The notes below the pieces were generated by a model, which was not told the DNA's origin, searched no databases, and saw nothing but the letters and a program-made list of their open reading frames with translations. A DNA stretch of 64,000 bases, from NCBI GenBank assembly GCA_031291415.1, contig JARLJB010000088.1, forward strand, positions 16,849 through 80,848. Reading direction: 5' to 3'. Position 1 is the first letter of the stretch; each line of letters opens with the position of its first letter. Both the position numbers and the translations under genes were made by a program. Shown one piece after another: positions 25,939 to 37,900 of this stretch. This stretch comes from Telmatospirillum sp. (GTDB taxonomy: Bacteria; Pseudomonadota; Alphaproteobacteria; Rhodospirillales; Magnetospirillaceae).

Positions 25939-28900
25939 TGGACAATATCGCCCACTCCGAACGGGACACTGTCCTCGACACCTTGCTGCTCGATCTTGCC
26001 GACCGGGACATCCGCTTGAAGGTAACCGCCGGCCGCCTGGGCTATGATGCGCCGCCCGGCGCCTTCACCGACACGCTCAAGGATCGGGTCCAGACGCTTC
26101 GTCCGGAATTGATCGCCCGTCTGACCGCCGCGGCGCCGGCCGCCGATTCCGTCACCGCCCCGCTCTCCTGCGGTCAGGAACGGATGTGGTATCTGAACCG
26201 CCTGGAAATCCAGTCCGCCGCCGGCTGCTATACCGAGCATCTGGCCTATGCCTTGGCCGGCCCACTCGATCGCCGGGCCCTGGAGGGGGCGCTTGCCGCC
26301 ATTGTCGCCCGTCACGGCGCCTTGCGCTGCCGCTTCCGCGACGACCCGACGGGTCCAGTTCAAGTCATCGTTCCACCGACGCCGTTCGTCCTGCCGGTTA
26401 TCGATCTGACGGCGACGCCGGACCGACTGGATGCCTGGTTGGAGGCCGCCGCCCACCGAACCATCGATTTGGGCGATGACGACCATGTCCGTTTCACGCT
26501 GCTGACGCTCGGCACCAATCGGCACGTCCTGTCGGTGTCGGCCCATCATGCCGGCTGGGACGGCTGGTCGAATGGCGTCTTCGCCACCGATCTGGCGACG
26601 GCGTACAACGCGCTCCATGCCGGCCTTGAACCGTCTCTGCCGCCACTGGTCCGCCAAATCGCCGATCTCGCCAGGCAGCAGCGGCAAGCGCTGGCCGAAA
26701 GCCGTCTCGACGCGCCGTTGCAACGTCTTTGCCGCAGCCTTGCCGGTTTTCCGACCCGACTGGACTTGCCGGCCGACCATCCGCGCGCCGATGTCGCCGA
26801 TGGGCGTGGGGCGGCGATTATGGTTCGCGCCGAACCGGACGTCGCGGAAGCCCTGGCCGCCGCTGGACGCCAGGCGGGCGTGACCCCGGCCATGACGCTG
26901 ATGGCGGCCTTCGCACTATGGCTGTCGCGGATCAGCGGGGCCGGACGGCTGTTGATCGGCGTGCCGGTCGCCGCCCGCGACGACGCCGCGGCAGAGGCGG
27001 TGATCGGCTATCTGTCCAACACGCTGGCGGTCCCGGTGGACATCGAACAGGCCACAAGTTTTGGCGCCTTGGCCATCCAAGTTCGCGACACGTTGCTGGA
27101 AATCATGAATGCGCAGCAGGTGCCGTTCGAAAAACTGGTCGAAACCATCGCTCCACCGCGCTCCCGCGCGACGACACCGCTGATCCAGGCCGTCTTTTCC
27201 ATGCAACCGCGCACGACGCCGGCCCCCGATCTGCAGGACCTCGACGTCGCGGTTGTGCCCAGCCACAACCATGGCGCCCGCTACGAGTTGATGCTCAATC
27301 TTGAGAAGACCTTGGACGGTGGGCTGGAAGGGCCGTTGACCTATGCGGCATCGCTGTTCGACGCTCCGACAGTGCAACGCTGGACCGACGATTTCCTCGT
27401 TCTGCTGCGGGCGATACCACAGATCTGGGCGCAACCGCTGGACCGCGCCCCCCGTGCCGTCGAGCCTGCCGCACCGATCGCCAGGCAGACGACGGAAGAC
27501 CGAGGCTTCATAACCGCGACCGAACGCGCCCTGGCGGCGATCTGGAGCGAATTCCTGCAAACCGCCCCGACCGATCGCCACGACGACTTCTTCATGCTGG
27601 GCGGCCATAGCCTGTTGTTGATGCGAATGGTCAATCGGATCAACACGTCCGACCTCGGCAGAATCACGCTGGTCGATGCTTTGGGCGCAACCACGGTGGC
27701 CGGCATGGCAGCCAGAATCGATGGACAGGCGGCCGACATGCTGATCGTCCAGAGAGCCGAGTCCGGCGAATACCCGGCCTCCGGCGCCCAAGAGGGCATG
27801 TGGCTGGCCCGGCGCGACGATCCGGATTCGGTCACCTGGGCGGTCCCGCTGCTGATCGACCTGCCACGGCATGCCGACCCGGCATTGGTGCGCGACGCGC
27901 TCGCGCGATTGGCGGCCCGGCACCCGGCTTTGCGAACCACGCTGGCGGTTCGCGACGGTGACATCATCCAACGCGTCGCGCCACCTGGTCCGGTGGAACT
28001 GACTGTGCATCGGGGACTGGATGACGCCGGCCGGGTCGCGTTCATGCGACAGGAACTGGCCCGCCCGATGAATGTCGTACGGGGACCGCTCTACCGTTTC
28101 GATCTGTTCGCCGATGACGGCCAGGAGGGAAGCGACCGGGGAGCTCTGTTCCTGATCGCCGACCACTCAATGATCGACGGCTGGTCACTCGATGTGTTGC
28201 GACGGGATTTCATCGCGCTCCTCGACGCCGTTGCGGCCGGCCGGCAGACCGATGACCTGGCGGTCCTGGTCACCAGTCCGGCCGACGTCGCCGTCCGGCA
28301 GAGGGAGATGTTGGCCGGGCCGCGCGGGGTGGAGCTTCGCCGCCACTGGCTGCAGACCCTGGATGGTCTCCATCTGGGGGAATGCCCGGCCCCCGGCAGA
28401 CGGCCTCCCGGCGCCGGACGGCGGGGCCGGCGAACCCTGGTGGAGGTCTCGGCCACAGCGGTGTCAGCCCTCGATCGGCTTGCCGCCAGCCATGGCACAA
28501 CGGCGACGGTGGCGTTCCTGGCGATTGTCGCGACCCTGCTGGCGCGACTGAAGGGTGACGGGCGCGAAGTTTCGGTGGTCACGCCGTTCGTCGGCCGCCC
28601 GGACCCGGAGTTGGCCGACCTGATCGGCTGCTTCGTCGAAGTTCTGCCTCTGCGCCTGTCCTGCCCCCTGGACCAACCCTTCGCGACGCATTTGGCGGCC
28701 ACGCGCCGCGCGCTGCTGAACGCCCTGGCGAACCAGGACTATCCTCTGTGCCGCCTGTCCGATGACTGGCTGCGGGCCATGGGCGGCGAACCGCAACCTC
28801 TTTACGACGCGGTCGTCGTCGTCGAGGAGGCTCCGGCGCAGATCCGCGACTGGTTCGATCCCCATCTGGGAGCCGGCAAATACGACCTGGCCTTCGCACT

Positions 28901-31900
28901 CAGCCGGCTTCCCGCATCCGAAGGCGGCGGTGTGCTTGTCATCGAACATGACGAATGGCTTTATGACGAGCGTGACGCGCGCGATCTGGCCGCCCGCCTC
29001 GACGTTCTGCTGATGGACGCGGCCGCCAACCCCACTCGCGCGCTCGGCGATCTGACGCTGCTGCCCGATCAGGAGCTGAAGCTGGTCACGACGGGATTCA
29101 ACCAAACCGCCGCAGTCTATCCCGACGACTCTCTGGCCACGCTTTGGAGCCAGGCAGCCCGCCAACACGCGACACGCACGGCGTTGATCGCCCCGGACGA
29201 AACCCGCACCAGCTATGCCGCGTTGGATCGCTGGGCCGAAGACGTCGCTGGCGGCCTGCTGGCAAGCGGAACGGTCGGGCCGGTCATCGCTTTGGCGATG
29301 GCGCGCGGGCCGGCGGCGATCGCGGCGATCCTGGCGATCTGGAAGATCGGATCCGCCTATCTGCCGATCGATGCCAAGATGCCGCCGGCAATCGTCGAAC
29401 GACTGATGGCCGATACCGGGTCGCGCATCATCCTAGGCGACGCCGAAGGGACGGATCGGCTGGCCGGTCTGGCCGGCGTAACCATCCTTCGTGTCGACGC
29501 CCTGACCGTGGCGGCCGAGGCCGAAGTCCCATTGCCACCGACCGACGGCGGCTCGACCGCCTATGTCATGTTCACCTCGGGGACCACAGGACAACCCAAG
29601 GGGGTGGTCGTTCCTCATCGGGGGATCGCACGGTTGGCCTTGGCGGAAGCCCGGATGCATCTGTCGCCCGACGATGTGATGGCGCAAACCGCACCACTGG
29701 CCTTCGACGCCACCACACTGGAAATCTGGCCGCCCCTCCTCAACGGAGCCGCCTTGCGGATCTTCGCCGACGAGGAATTGCACGATCTTCAATCCTTCGG
29801 CGCCACTTTGCGCCGCGACGGCGTCACCGTGATGTGGTTGACCGCCGCGCAATTCAACCGGATTGCCGACGAAGCGCCCGGCGTTCTGGCGTCTTTGCAC
29901 CGAATCATCGTTGGCGGGGAAGTTCTGAGCCCGCCGCATCTGCGCCTGGTGACCGGGGCCTGCCCCGGCATCGCTTTGCAAAACGGCTACGGCCCAACCG
30001 AAAACACCTGCCTCACGACGCTGCACGCCATCACCACCGCCGATCTTGATGACGCCATCCCGATCGGCAGACCGGTCGCCAACAGCCGCGTCTACATCGT
30101 CGACCAGCGTCTGAATCCGCTGCCGATCGGCAGTTGGGGCGAGCTGGTCTGCGCCGGAGACGGCCTGGCGGAGGGCTATGCCGGCCGGCCCGATCTGACC
30201 GCCCAGGCCTTCGTCACACTCCCATGGCCGGCGCGGGCAGCGGCGCCGGAACGGGTCTATCGCACCGGTGACATCGCCCGGTGGCGCCGCGACGGCATCA
30301 TCGAATTCCAGGGACGCCGCGACGGCCAGATCAAGATCCGCGGCCATCGTATCGAAATCACCGCCATCGAAGCGACACTGGCAGCCTGCCCGGATATCGC
30401 CGATGCCGCGGTGGTCGTCATCGGCGAGGGTGGCGACAAGGCCCTGATCGCCTGCGTCGTCGTCGCCACTCCCAACGGCGAAACCGCCGACGCCGCGGCG
30501 GCGGCGGCGGCCGGACGTGAGGGTGCATGGCGGCGGCATCTGGCCGACCGGTTGCCGCTTTACATGATGCCAGCCCGTTTCCTCGTGCTGCCAGCTCTTC
30601 CGACGACCGCCAACGGCAAACGCGATCGACGGGCGCTGGCCGCCCTCGCCGGCACGACCAGCAAGGCACCGTCCGTTGTTGCCTCGGCACCGCCGGAAAC
30701 CGACCTGGAACGCCTTGTCATCCGCAAGTTCGCCCTGCTGTTTCCCGGCACGGCGATCGACCGGACCTCCGACTTCTTCCATCTGGGCGGCCATTCTCTG
30801 CTGGCGATGCGGCTGTCCAGTCACCTTGAGGCGGAGTGTGGTACGCGCCTGCCGCTGCGCGCCCTGTTCGCCGCCCGGACGGTTGCCACCATCGCCCGAC
30901 TGCTCGACAATAGCGCCGAGGAGGTGACGCCCCCTCCATCGCCCCCTATCGTTTCCGCAGCTCCGGCCGCCGCCGCGACCGCCGACTATCCGCTGTCCTG
31001 CGGCCAGGAACGTCTGTGGGTGATGCAGCGGCTCTATCCGCAAAGTCCGGTCTACAACGTCCCGCTGGCCTTCGAGATCGAGGGGACTCTCGATGTCGGC
31101 GCGTTGACCCGCGCCCTGCTGGCGTTGGAAGAACGTCACCATGCCTTGCGCCTGCGCGTCATCGACGACGCCAAACGCGGTCCGCGCCAACGTCTGGTAC
31201 CGGTCGGCGGCCTCAGCCCGGCGTTGACCGACGTCAGCGACACCGATGATCCATCGGCGGCCGCCGAAGCCCGAATGACCGACGAAACGATGCGTCCCTT
31301 CCGCCTCGATAGCGAGAACGGCGCCCGCGCCATTCTGGTCAAGCTTGCGCCGACGTGTTGGCGGATCCTGCTGGTCCTCCACCATGCGATCAGCGATGGC
31401 TGGTCGGTGGACATTCTGTTGCGCGATCTCGCCGCCTTTTACAGCCGAGAAAGGGGGCTTCCCGATGCCCCGCCGGCCGCGCCGAAAATGCAGTTCGAGG
31501 ACGTCGCCGTCTGGCAGCGTGGCCTGCTGGCCAGTGTCGACGGTCAAGCGGTGTTGTCTCGTTGGGTGGAACGATTGACTCCATTGCCCGAGCCGTTACC
31601 GCTTCCTATCGATCACCATCGTCCGCCGGTCCGAAATTTCCATGGCGGAATCGCCATCTTTTCCTTCGATAAAGCGCGCAGTCGCGACTTGGACGGGCTG
31701 GCCCGCGGCGAGGCGGCGACGCCCTTCGCCCTGGTGACGGCGCTGGTCCAGGTTCTGCTGTTCCGCATGACGGGAAAAACGGATCTGGTTCTCGGCACGT
31801 TGGTCAGCGGACGCGACCGGCCGATGGTCGAAGACACCGTCGGTTTCCTGGTCAATACGCTGGTTCTGCGCCAGACGGTCGACGAGGCGGCCGGCTTCGA

Positions 31901-34900
31901 ACGCCATCTGGCCGCCACCCGCGAAGTCTGCCTGCAGGCGATCGCCGATCAGCATTGTCCCTTTGAAACGCTGATCGAGGCGATCGGCCTGCCGCGCGAC
32001 CTCAGCCATAACCCGCTGTTCGATGTGCTGGTGGTCTGGCAGTCGGGCGATTCGGCGCCGCCGTCGCTGCCCGGATTGACCTTGCGCCCGCTGTCGCCGT
32101 CATTTCCTTATGCCAAGTTCGATCTGGCGTTTCATTTCGGCAGGAACGACGACGGCATCGTCTGCCAGATCGAATACAGCACCGATCTGTTCGAAGCGGA
32201 AACCATCGCTGCCCTGTTCGCCCGGCTGGACACATTGGCCGGTTCCGTGCTGGCCGATCGTGACCGCCCGCTTGCGACGATTGCCATTCTGCCCGAGGCC
32301 GAACGGCGGCTGGTGGTTGAAAGCTTCAACGCCACCCGGCGGACGCAGGATACCGAGAGATCGCTGTTGCGTCCGTTCCTCGACCGAGCTGTCCTCAGCC
32401 CCGACCGCCCGGCGGTGATCTGGGACGGCGGCTCGTTCGACTATCGCCAATTCGCGGCGCGTGCCGGAGGGGTGGCCCGTCGCCTCGCCGCCGCTGGCGT
32501 ACGCCCTGGCGACACCGTCGCGGTTTTGGCCCGACGCTCACCCGAACTGCTGGTGGCGATTTACGGTGTCCTGATGAGCGGTGCCGCCTACGCGCCGCTT
32601 GGTGCCGACCATCCGCCGGCACGTATCGCCGCGATGCTCGAGGACCTGGGCCATCCCCCGGTGCTGGCGAGCGCCGAATGCCGGAGGCTGGTCACTGACG
32701 GAACCGCCGGCGTCCTCGATCTGGCAACCGGCGAGGAAGGGCCGCCGCTCGACCTTGGCGGCCCGGCACTTCTGGCCTACGTCATCTTCACCTCGGGCTC
32801 GACGGGACGCCCGAAGGGAGTGGCGATAGAACAGCGCTCGGTGCTCAATCGGCTCTTGTGGCTGCAGAACACGCTGTCCATCGGTCCCGGCGACGTGATC
32901 CTGCAAAAGACCCCGATCACCTTCGATGTGTCGGTTCCCGAGCTGTTCTGGTGGGCCGGCAACGGCGCGACGGTCGCTCTTCCGCCACCGGGGGCCGAAC
33001 GGGATCCGACGGCATTGGCCGGCCTGATCGAACGGCACCGCGTAACCCACGTTCATTTCGTGCCATCGATGCTGGCCGCGTTCCTGACCTGCGTCGACGA
33101 CGGACGAATCGACGCCGGCGGCCTCAAAAGCCTGCGGCAGGTCTTTTCCAGCGGCGAAGAATTGCACCCCGCCCAGGCAGCGCTGTTCGACCGTCTGCTC
33201 TACCGCCCCTATGGCATCCATCTGCAGAACTTTTACGGCCCGACCGAGACAACCGTCGACGTCACCTGGCAACCATGTTCGCCCTGGAATGGCGATGACC
33301 GGGTATCGATCGGAACGCCGACCGCCAATACCACAATCTATATTCTGGATGGCGAGGGCTGCCCGGCACCGGTGGGGATCGCCGGTGAAATCCACATCGG
33401 AGGGGCCCAGTTGGCGCGCGGCTATGTCAACCGGCTTGATCTGACCGCCGAGAAATTCATCCCCGACCCCTTCGCCGCCGGCGGACGCCTCTACCGCACC
33501 GGCGATCTGGGGCGCTGGAGACGCAACGGTACCGTGGACTTTCTGGGTCGCATCGATGATCAGGTCAAGATACGCGGCCAACGCATCGAGCCCGGCGAAA
33601 TCGAACGGGCGCTGGAAACCCATCCGTCGGTCGAGCGCGCCATCGTCGTTGCCGCTGCCGAGCAGGAACTGACAGAACTGCATGGCTATGTTCTGCTCCG
33701 CCGTGCGGTCAGCGCCGACACATTGCGGGCCCACCTGCGCGAGCGGGTCACCGAGGCCATGATTCCCAGCCGCTGGTTCCGGCTCGACAGCGTGCCATTG
33801 ACCGCCAACGGCAAGCTCGACCGCAAGACCCTGAAAGGCGTCCCGCTGGACGGTGACGACCAGGTGCCAGACGCCGGTCCCGACCTGGCTCCGGACGCCG
33901 TCGAAGCCGAGGTCCGGGCGATCTGGAAATCGGTACTGCCCGCCGCCACACCCGGCGCGACCGATGGTTTCTTCCAGATCGGCGGCAACTCGCTGCTGCT
34001 GGTCCGTCTGCACGAGCGTCTCGACGCCCGCTGGCCCGGCCGTTTCACCATTACCGACTTGTTCGCCTCTGCCACCATCGCCGCCCAGGTGGGACGAATA
34101 ACCGGAGACGCCCCGCCATTGTCCGGGGCAACGGCCGCGCGCCGGCCGGCAGAAGAAGACGGGATCCCTGTCGGTCGAACGGTACCGGAGGCCGGCGTTG
34201 CTCCGCCCCCGCTGGCCCCGACGCTCACCGCCGATGCCGGCACCGCAGGAAAGTTCTCCTCGCACGCCGTCGCCATCGTCGGCATCGGCATCAGGCTGTC
34301 CGGCAGCCAGGGTATCGACGAATTTTGGCGCGATGTCGCGGCTGGCGCCGATCGTGTCCGCTCTCTGCCGCCAACGCGCGAAGCCGACATCCGGGGGCTG
34401 GCCGCCCTGCTCGATCAGACGGCACCGGTGCGATTCCGCGACGGTGGCTATCTCGACGACGTCTTCGGATTCGACCCGCAGCGGTTCCGCATGTCGCCGG
34501 CCGACGCCAGCCTTCTTGATCCCGAGCAACGGCTATTCCTCGACACCGCCTTGCAGGCACTGGAAAATGCCGGCCGCGGCGGCAACGCCCTTGACCGGAA
34601 GCGCGTCGGTGTCTTCGTCGGCGGAGTATCGGACAACACTTGGCGCAACGCCGTCATGCGCGGCGCCACGCCAGAGCGCATCGAACAGGTTTCAACGCTC
34701 AACGTGCCGTCGAACGTCGCCACCCGCCTGTCCTTCCTGCATGACTGGCGCGGACCGGCCGCTCTGGTCGACACCGCCTGCTCGGCATCGCTGGTCGCCC
34801 TGCATCAGGCCTGCCGGGCGCTGCGCGGCGGCGAATGCGATTGGGCGCTGGTCGGCGGCGCCAAGGTGGTGCTGATCCCGCCCTCGGCCGACGAGAAACT

Positions 34901-37900
34901 GACGATCTACAGCTCGAACGGGCGCACCCGCGCCTTCGCCGACGGAGCCGACGGCACCGGAATCGGCGAAGGCGCGGCAGCCTTCCTGCTGCGCCCATTG
35001 GCTGCCGCTCTGGCCGACAATGACGCCATCCACGCCGTCATCCTGGGCAGCGCCGTCAACCAGGATGGCGCCTCGAGCGGTATGGCCGCCCCCAATCCCG
35101 CCGCGCAGGCGGAAGTAATTCTGGCGGCGGCGCAAGACGCCGGCGTTCCCCTTGCCAGCCTTTCCTATATCGAGGCGCACGGCACCGGCACGGCGCTCGG
35201 CGATCCCGTCGAAATCGACGGCCTGACACGGGCCTTTGCCGCGGAAACCGGCGGACCGGCCCTCATCGGAACGGCCCTCGTCGGATCGGGGAAAGGCAAC
35301 TACGGTCATCTCGACGCCGCGGCCGGCGCCTTGGGATTGAGCCGTGCGGTGATGTGCCTGACCCATGATCAAGCCCCGCCACAGCCCTTCTTCACGACGC
35401 CGAACCAACGGATCAATTTTGCCGGAGCGCCGGTCGCCGTCAGCCGTTCGCTCGCCCCCCTGGCCGAACGCGGCGGACGGCGCCGGGCCGGAGTCAGCGC
35501 CTTCGGTCTCAGCGGCATCAACGCCCATGTCATCATCGAAGCGGCTCCCCCCTGGCAAGCCGCCGAACGGTCGGCCGAATGGACGGCGCTCGGCATTTCG
35601 GCCGCTACCGAGGAGGACTTGCGAAGCTATGCCGAAGCCATCGTCGAGACCCTGCGCCAGCATCCCGAGTGGCCGCTGGCCACGATCGCCGGCACGCTGA
35701 CGAACGGCCGGGAGCCCTTGGCGGCACGGCTGGCCATGGCCGTCCGCGACCGTGGCGACATGATGTCCCGGTTGGCGGTGTATGCCGTGGCGCCGGAGAA
35801 GGCGGCTTCGCTGGTGATCACCGGAATTGCCGAACGAGGCCAGGGGAACCGGGCCGTCATCGCCGTCGGCAACGACGAGAAAGAAGTCCGCGCCGCAGCG
35901 CAGGCCTTTGTCGCAGGCGCCCGATTGCTGTGGCCCGACACCTCGCCGGCCGGCCGGGTCCACCTGCCGGCCGCCCCATTGACCCGTCAGCGCATGATGC
36001 CGACACTGATCCATCCAGCCCCTCGCGCCCCGGCGCGCGGTGGATTTTGGGCGCCACCTGTCGTCACGGCACAAGGCCGCTTCCATACGGTCGACGTTCA
36101 CGCACCGGCCTTCTGGCCGGTCGCCGAGCACCGTCTCGATGGCAAGCCGACCCTGGTCGGCATGGCCTTTCCGGCACTGCTGGCCGAGGCCTGCCCTGGA
36201 ACCGCGCTGCGTATCAGCCGCCTGCGCTGGGTCCGCCCCTTGCGTCCGGAGACGTTGGAACCCGGTACTGTCACGCTGTCCATCGGTACCGACGGCAAGG
36301 CCAGTCTTGACGGCCGCACGACCGACGGCCTCTGGCAAAGCTTTGCGACGGCGACCGTCGAGGTCGACGGCGGCGTGACGCCTCCCATGACGCCCCCAAT
36401 GACGATCGACATCGAGGCGATCGGCCGACGTTGCGCGCCCCCCGCCGAAGCGCCGGCCTTCAGTGGCAAGGGTGGCGTGGTCGACGTCAGCGACCGCTGG
36501 GATTGCCTGGAGGCGGTCGCCATCGGTTCCGACGAATCGCTGGCTTGGCTCAAAGCGCCACGTAACGATGGTGTCCCCTTGCGCCTGCATCCGGCCCTGC
36601 TCGACGTCGCCGCGAGCCAGGCGCTGCGTGTGCCGGGCCTGGTTCCGGCCGGCTGCGAAGATATCGTCGTCACAGGTCCGCTGCCGCCCGACCCGGTGGC
36701 GCATGTGGTGTTCCGTCCGCTTGGAACGGAGGGTATCGAAGCCGATCTGTGGCTGGCCGATCGGGCCACCGGGGTGGTCGGCCTGACCATCCGGGGGCTC
36801 TGCTTCGTCCCGATCGACACCGGATCGGCTATTGGCAGCATCGTGCCATCGGTGCCGGTATGGCGCGACCATCCTCTCGGCATCCCGGACGCCCTGCTTG
36901 CCGACACGCCGGTCGTAGTGATCGGCGAAGGCCCTCTGGCCGAGCGGATCGCCACCTATGTCGCCGCCAGCGGCCACTTGGCCGGCCGGGCCGGCAGCGG
37001 CGCCATCGATGCCGCCACCCAGGCGACCATCGGCGGGGCCGGCCGACCGGCGATCGTGCTGGCTCCGGCCGGTGGTCCGGACATCGGGTTGCGCACCACC
37101 GCGGCGATGCGCGCGATTCTAACGGCCCTGCGTCATCCGACCCGGTTGCTCGGCATTGGAGAAGGGGCGTTCGCCGTCGGTGATGACGGCCCACTCGCCC
37201 CGGACCTGGCCTTGGTCTATGGCATCCTGACCGCCGCAGCCCTGGAAGAGCCGCTGCTCAGTTGCCGCTATGTCGATACCGACGACGTCACCGACGCGGC
37301 GGCTCTGCTGGGCGAGCTCGCCGTTCTCGAAAGGCCGGAGGACAGGCTCTGCCATGCCATTGCCTGGCGCCAGGGACGCCGTCTTCTGCGAACCTTCGCG
37401 CCGATCGGTAAAACCTCGCGACCAATCGTCTGGCCGGATCACGGCTGCTGCGTCGTCAGTGGCGGAACCGGTGGGCTGTCACTGTTCCAGGCGGAAACAC
37501 TGACCAATGGTGGTCGTGTGGCGCTGGCCTTGTTGTCGCGCAACGGAACGCCCGGCGGCCCGGAACCGGAGGCGGCCTTGCGACGGCAGAGACTGGCCGA
37601 TTTGCGTGCCGCCGGTCTCAAGATCGAGGTCTTCGCCTGCAATATCGGCGATCGGGCGGCCTTGAGTGCGACGCTGGACTGGATTCGCCGCGATCTGGGA
37701 CCGATCACCGCCGTCGTCCACAATGCCGGCGTGCCCGATGGCGCCGTACTGATGCAGGCCAATCAATCCGGCAAAAGTTATGCCCAGCGGATCGACGGCA
37801 AGGTGAACGGCGCGCGTTTGCTGGACGCGTTGACGGAGGACGACCCGGTGGAAGCCTTCGTCATGGCAGGATCGCTGACCGCGCTGGTAGGGGCGCCGGG

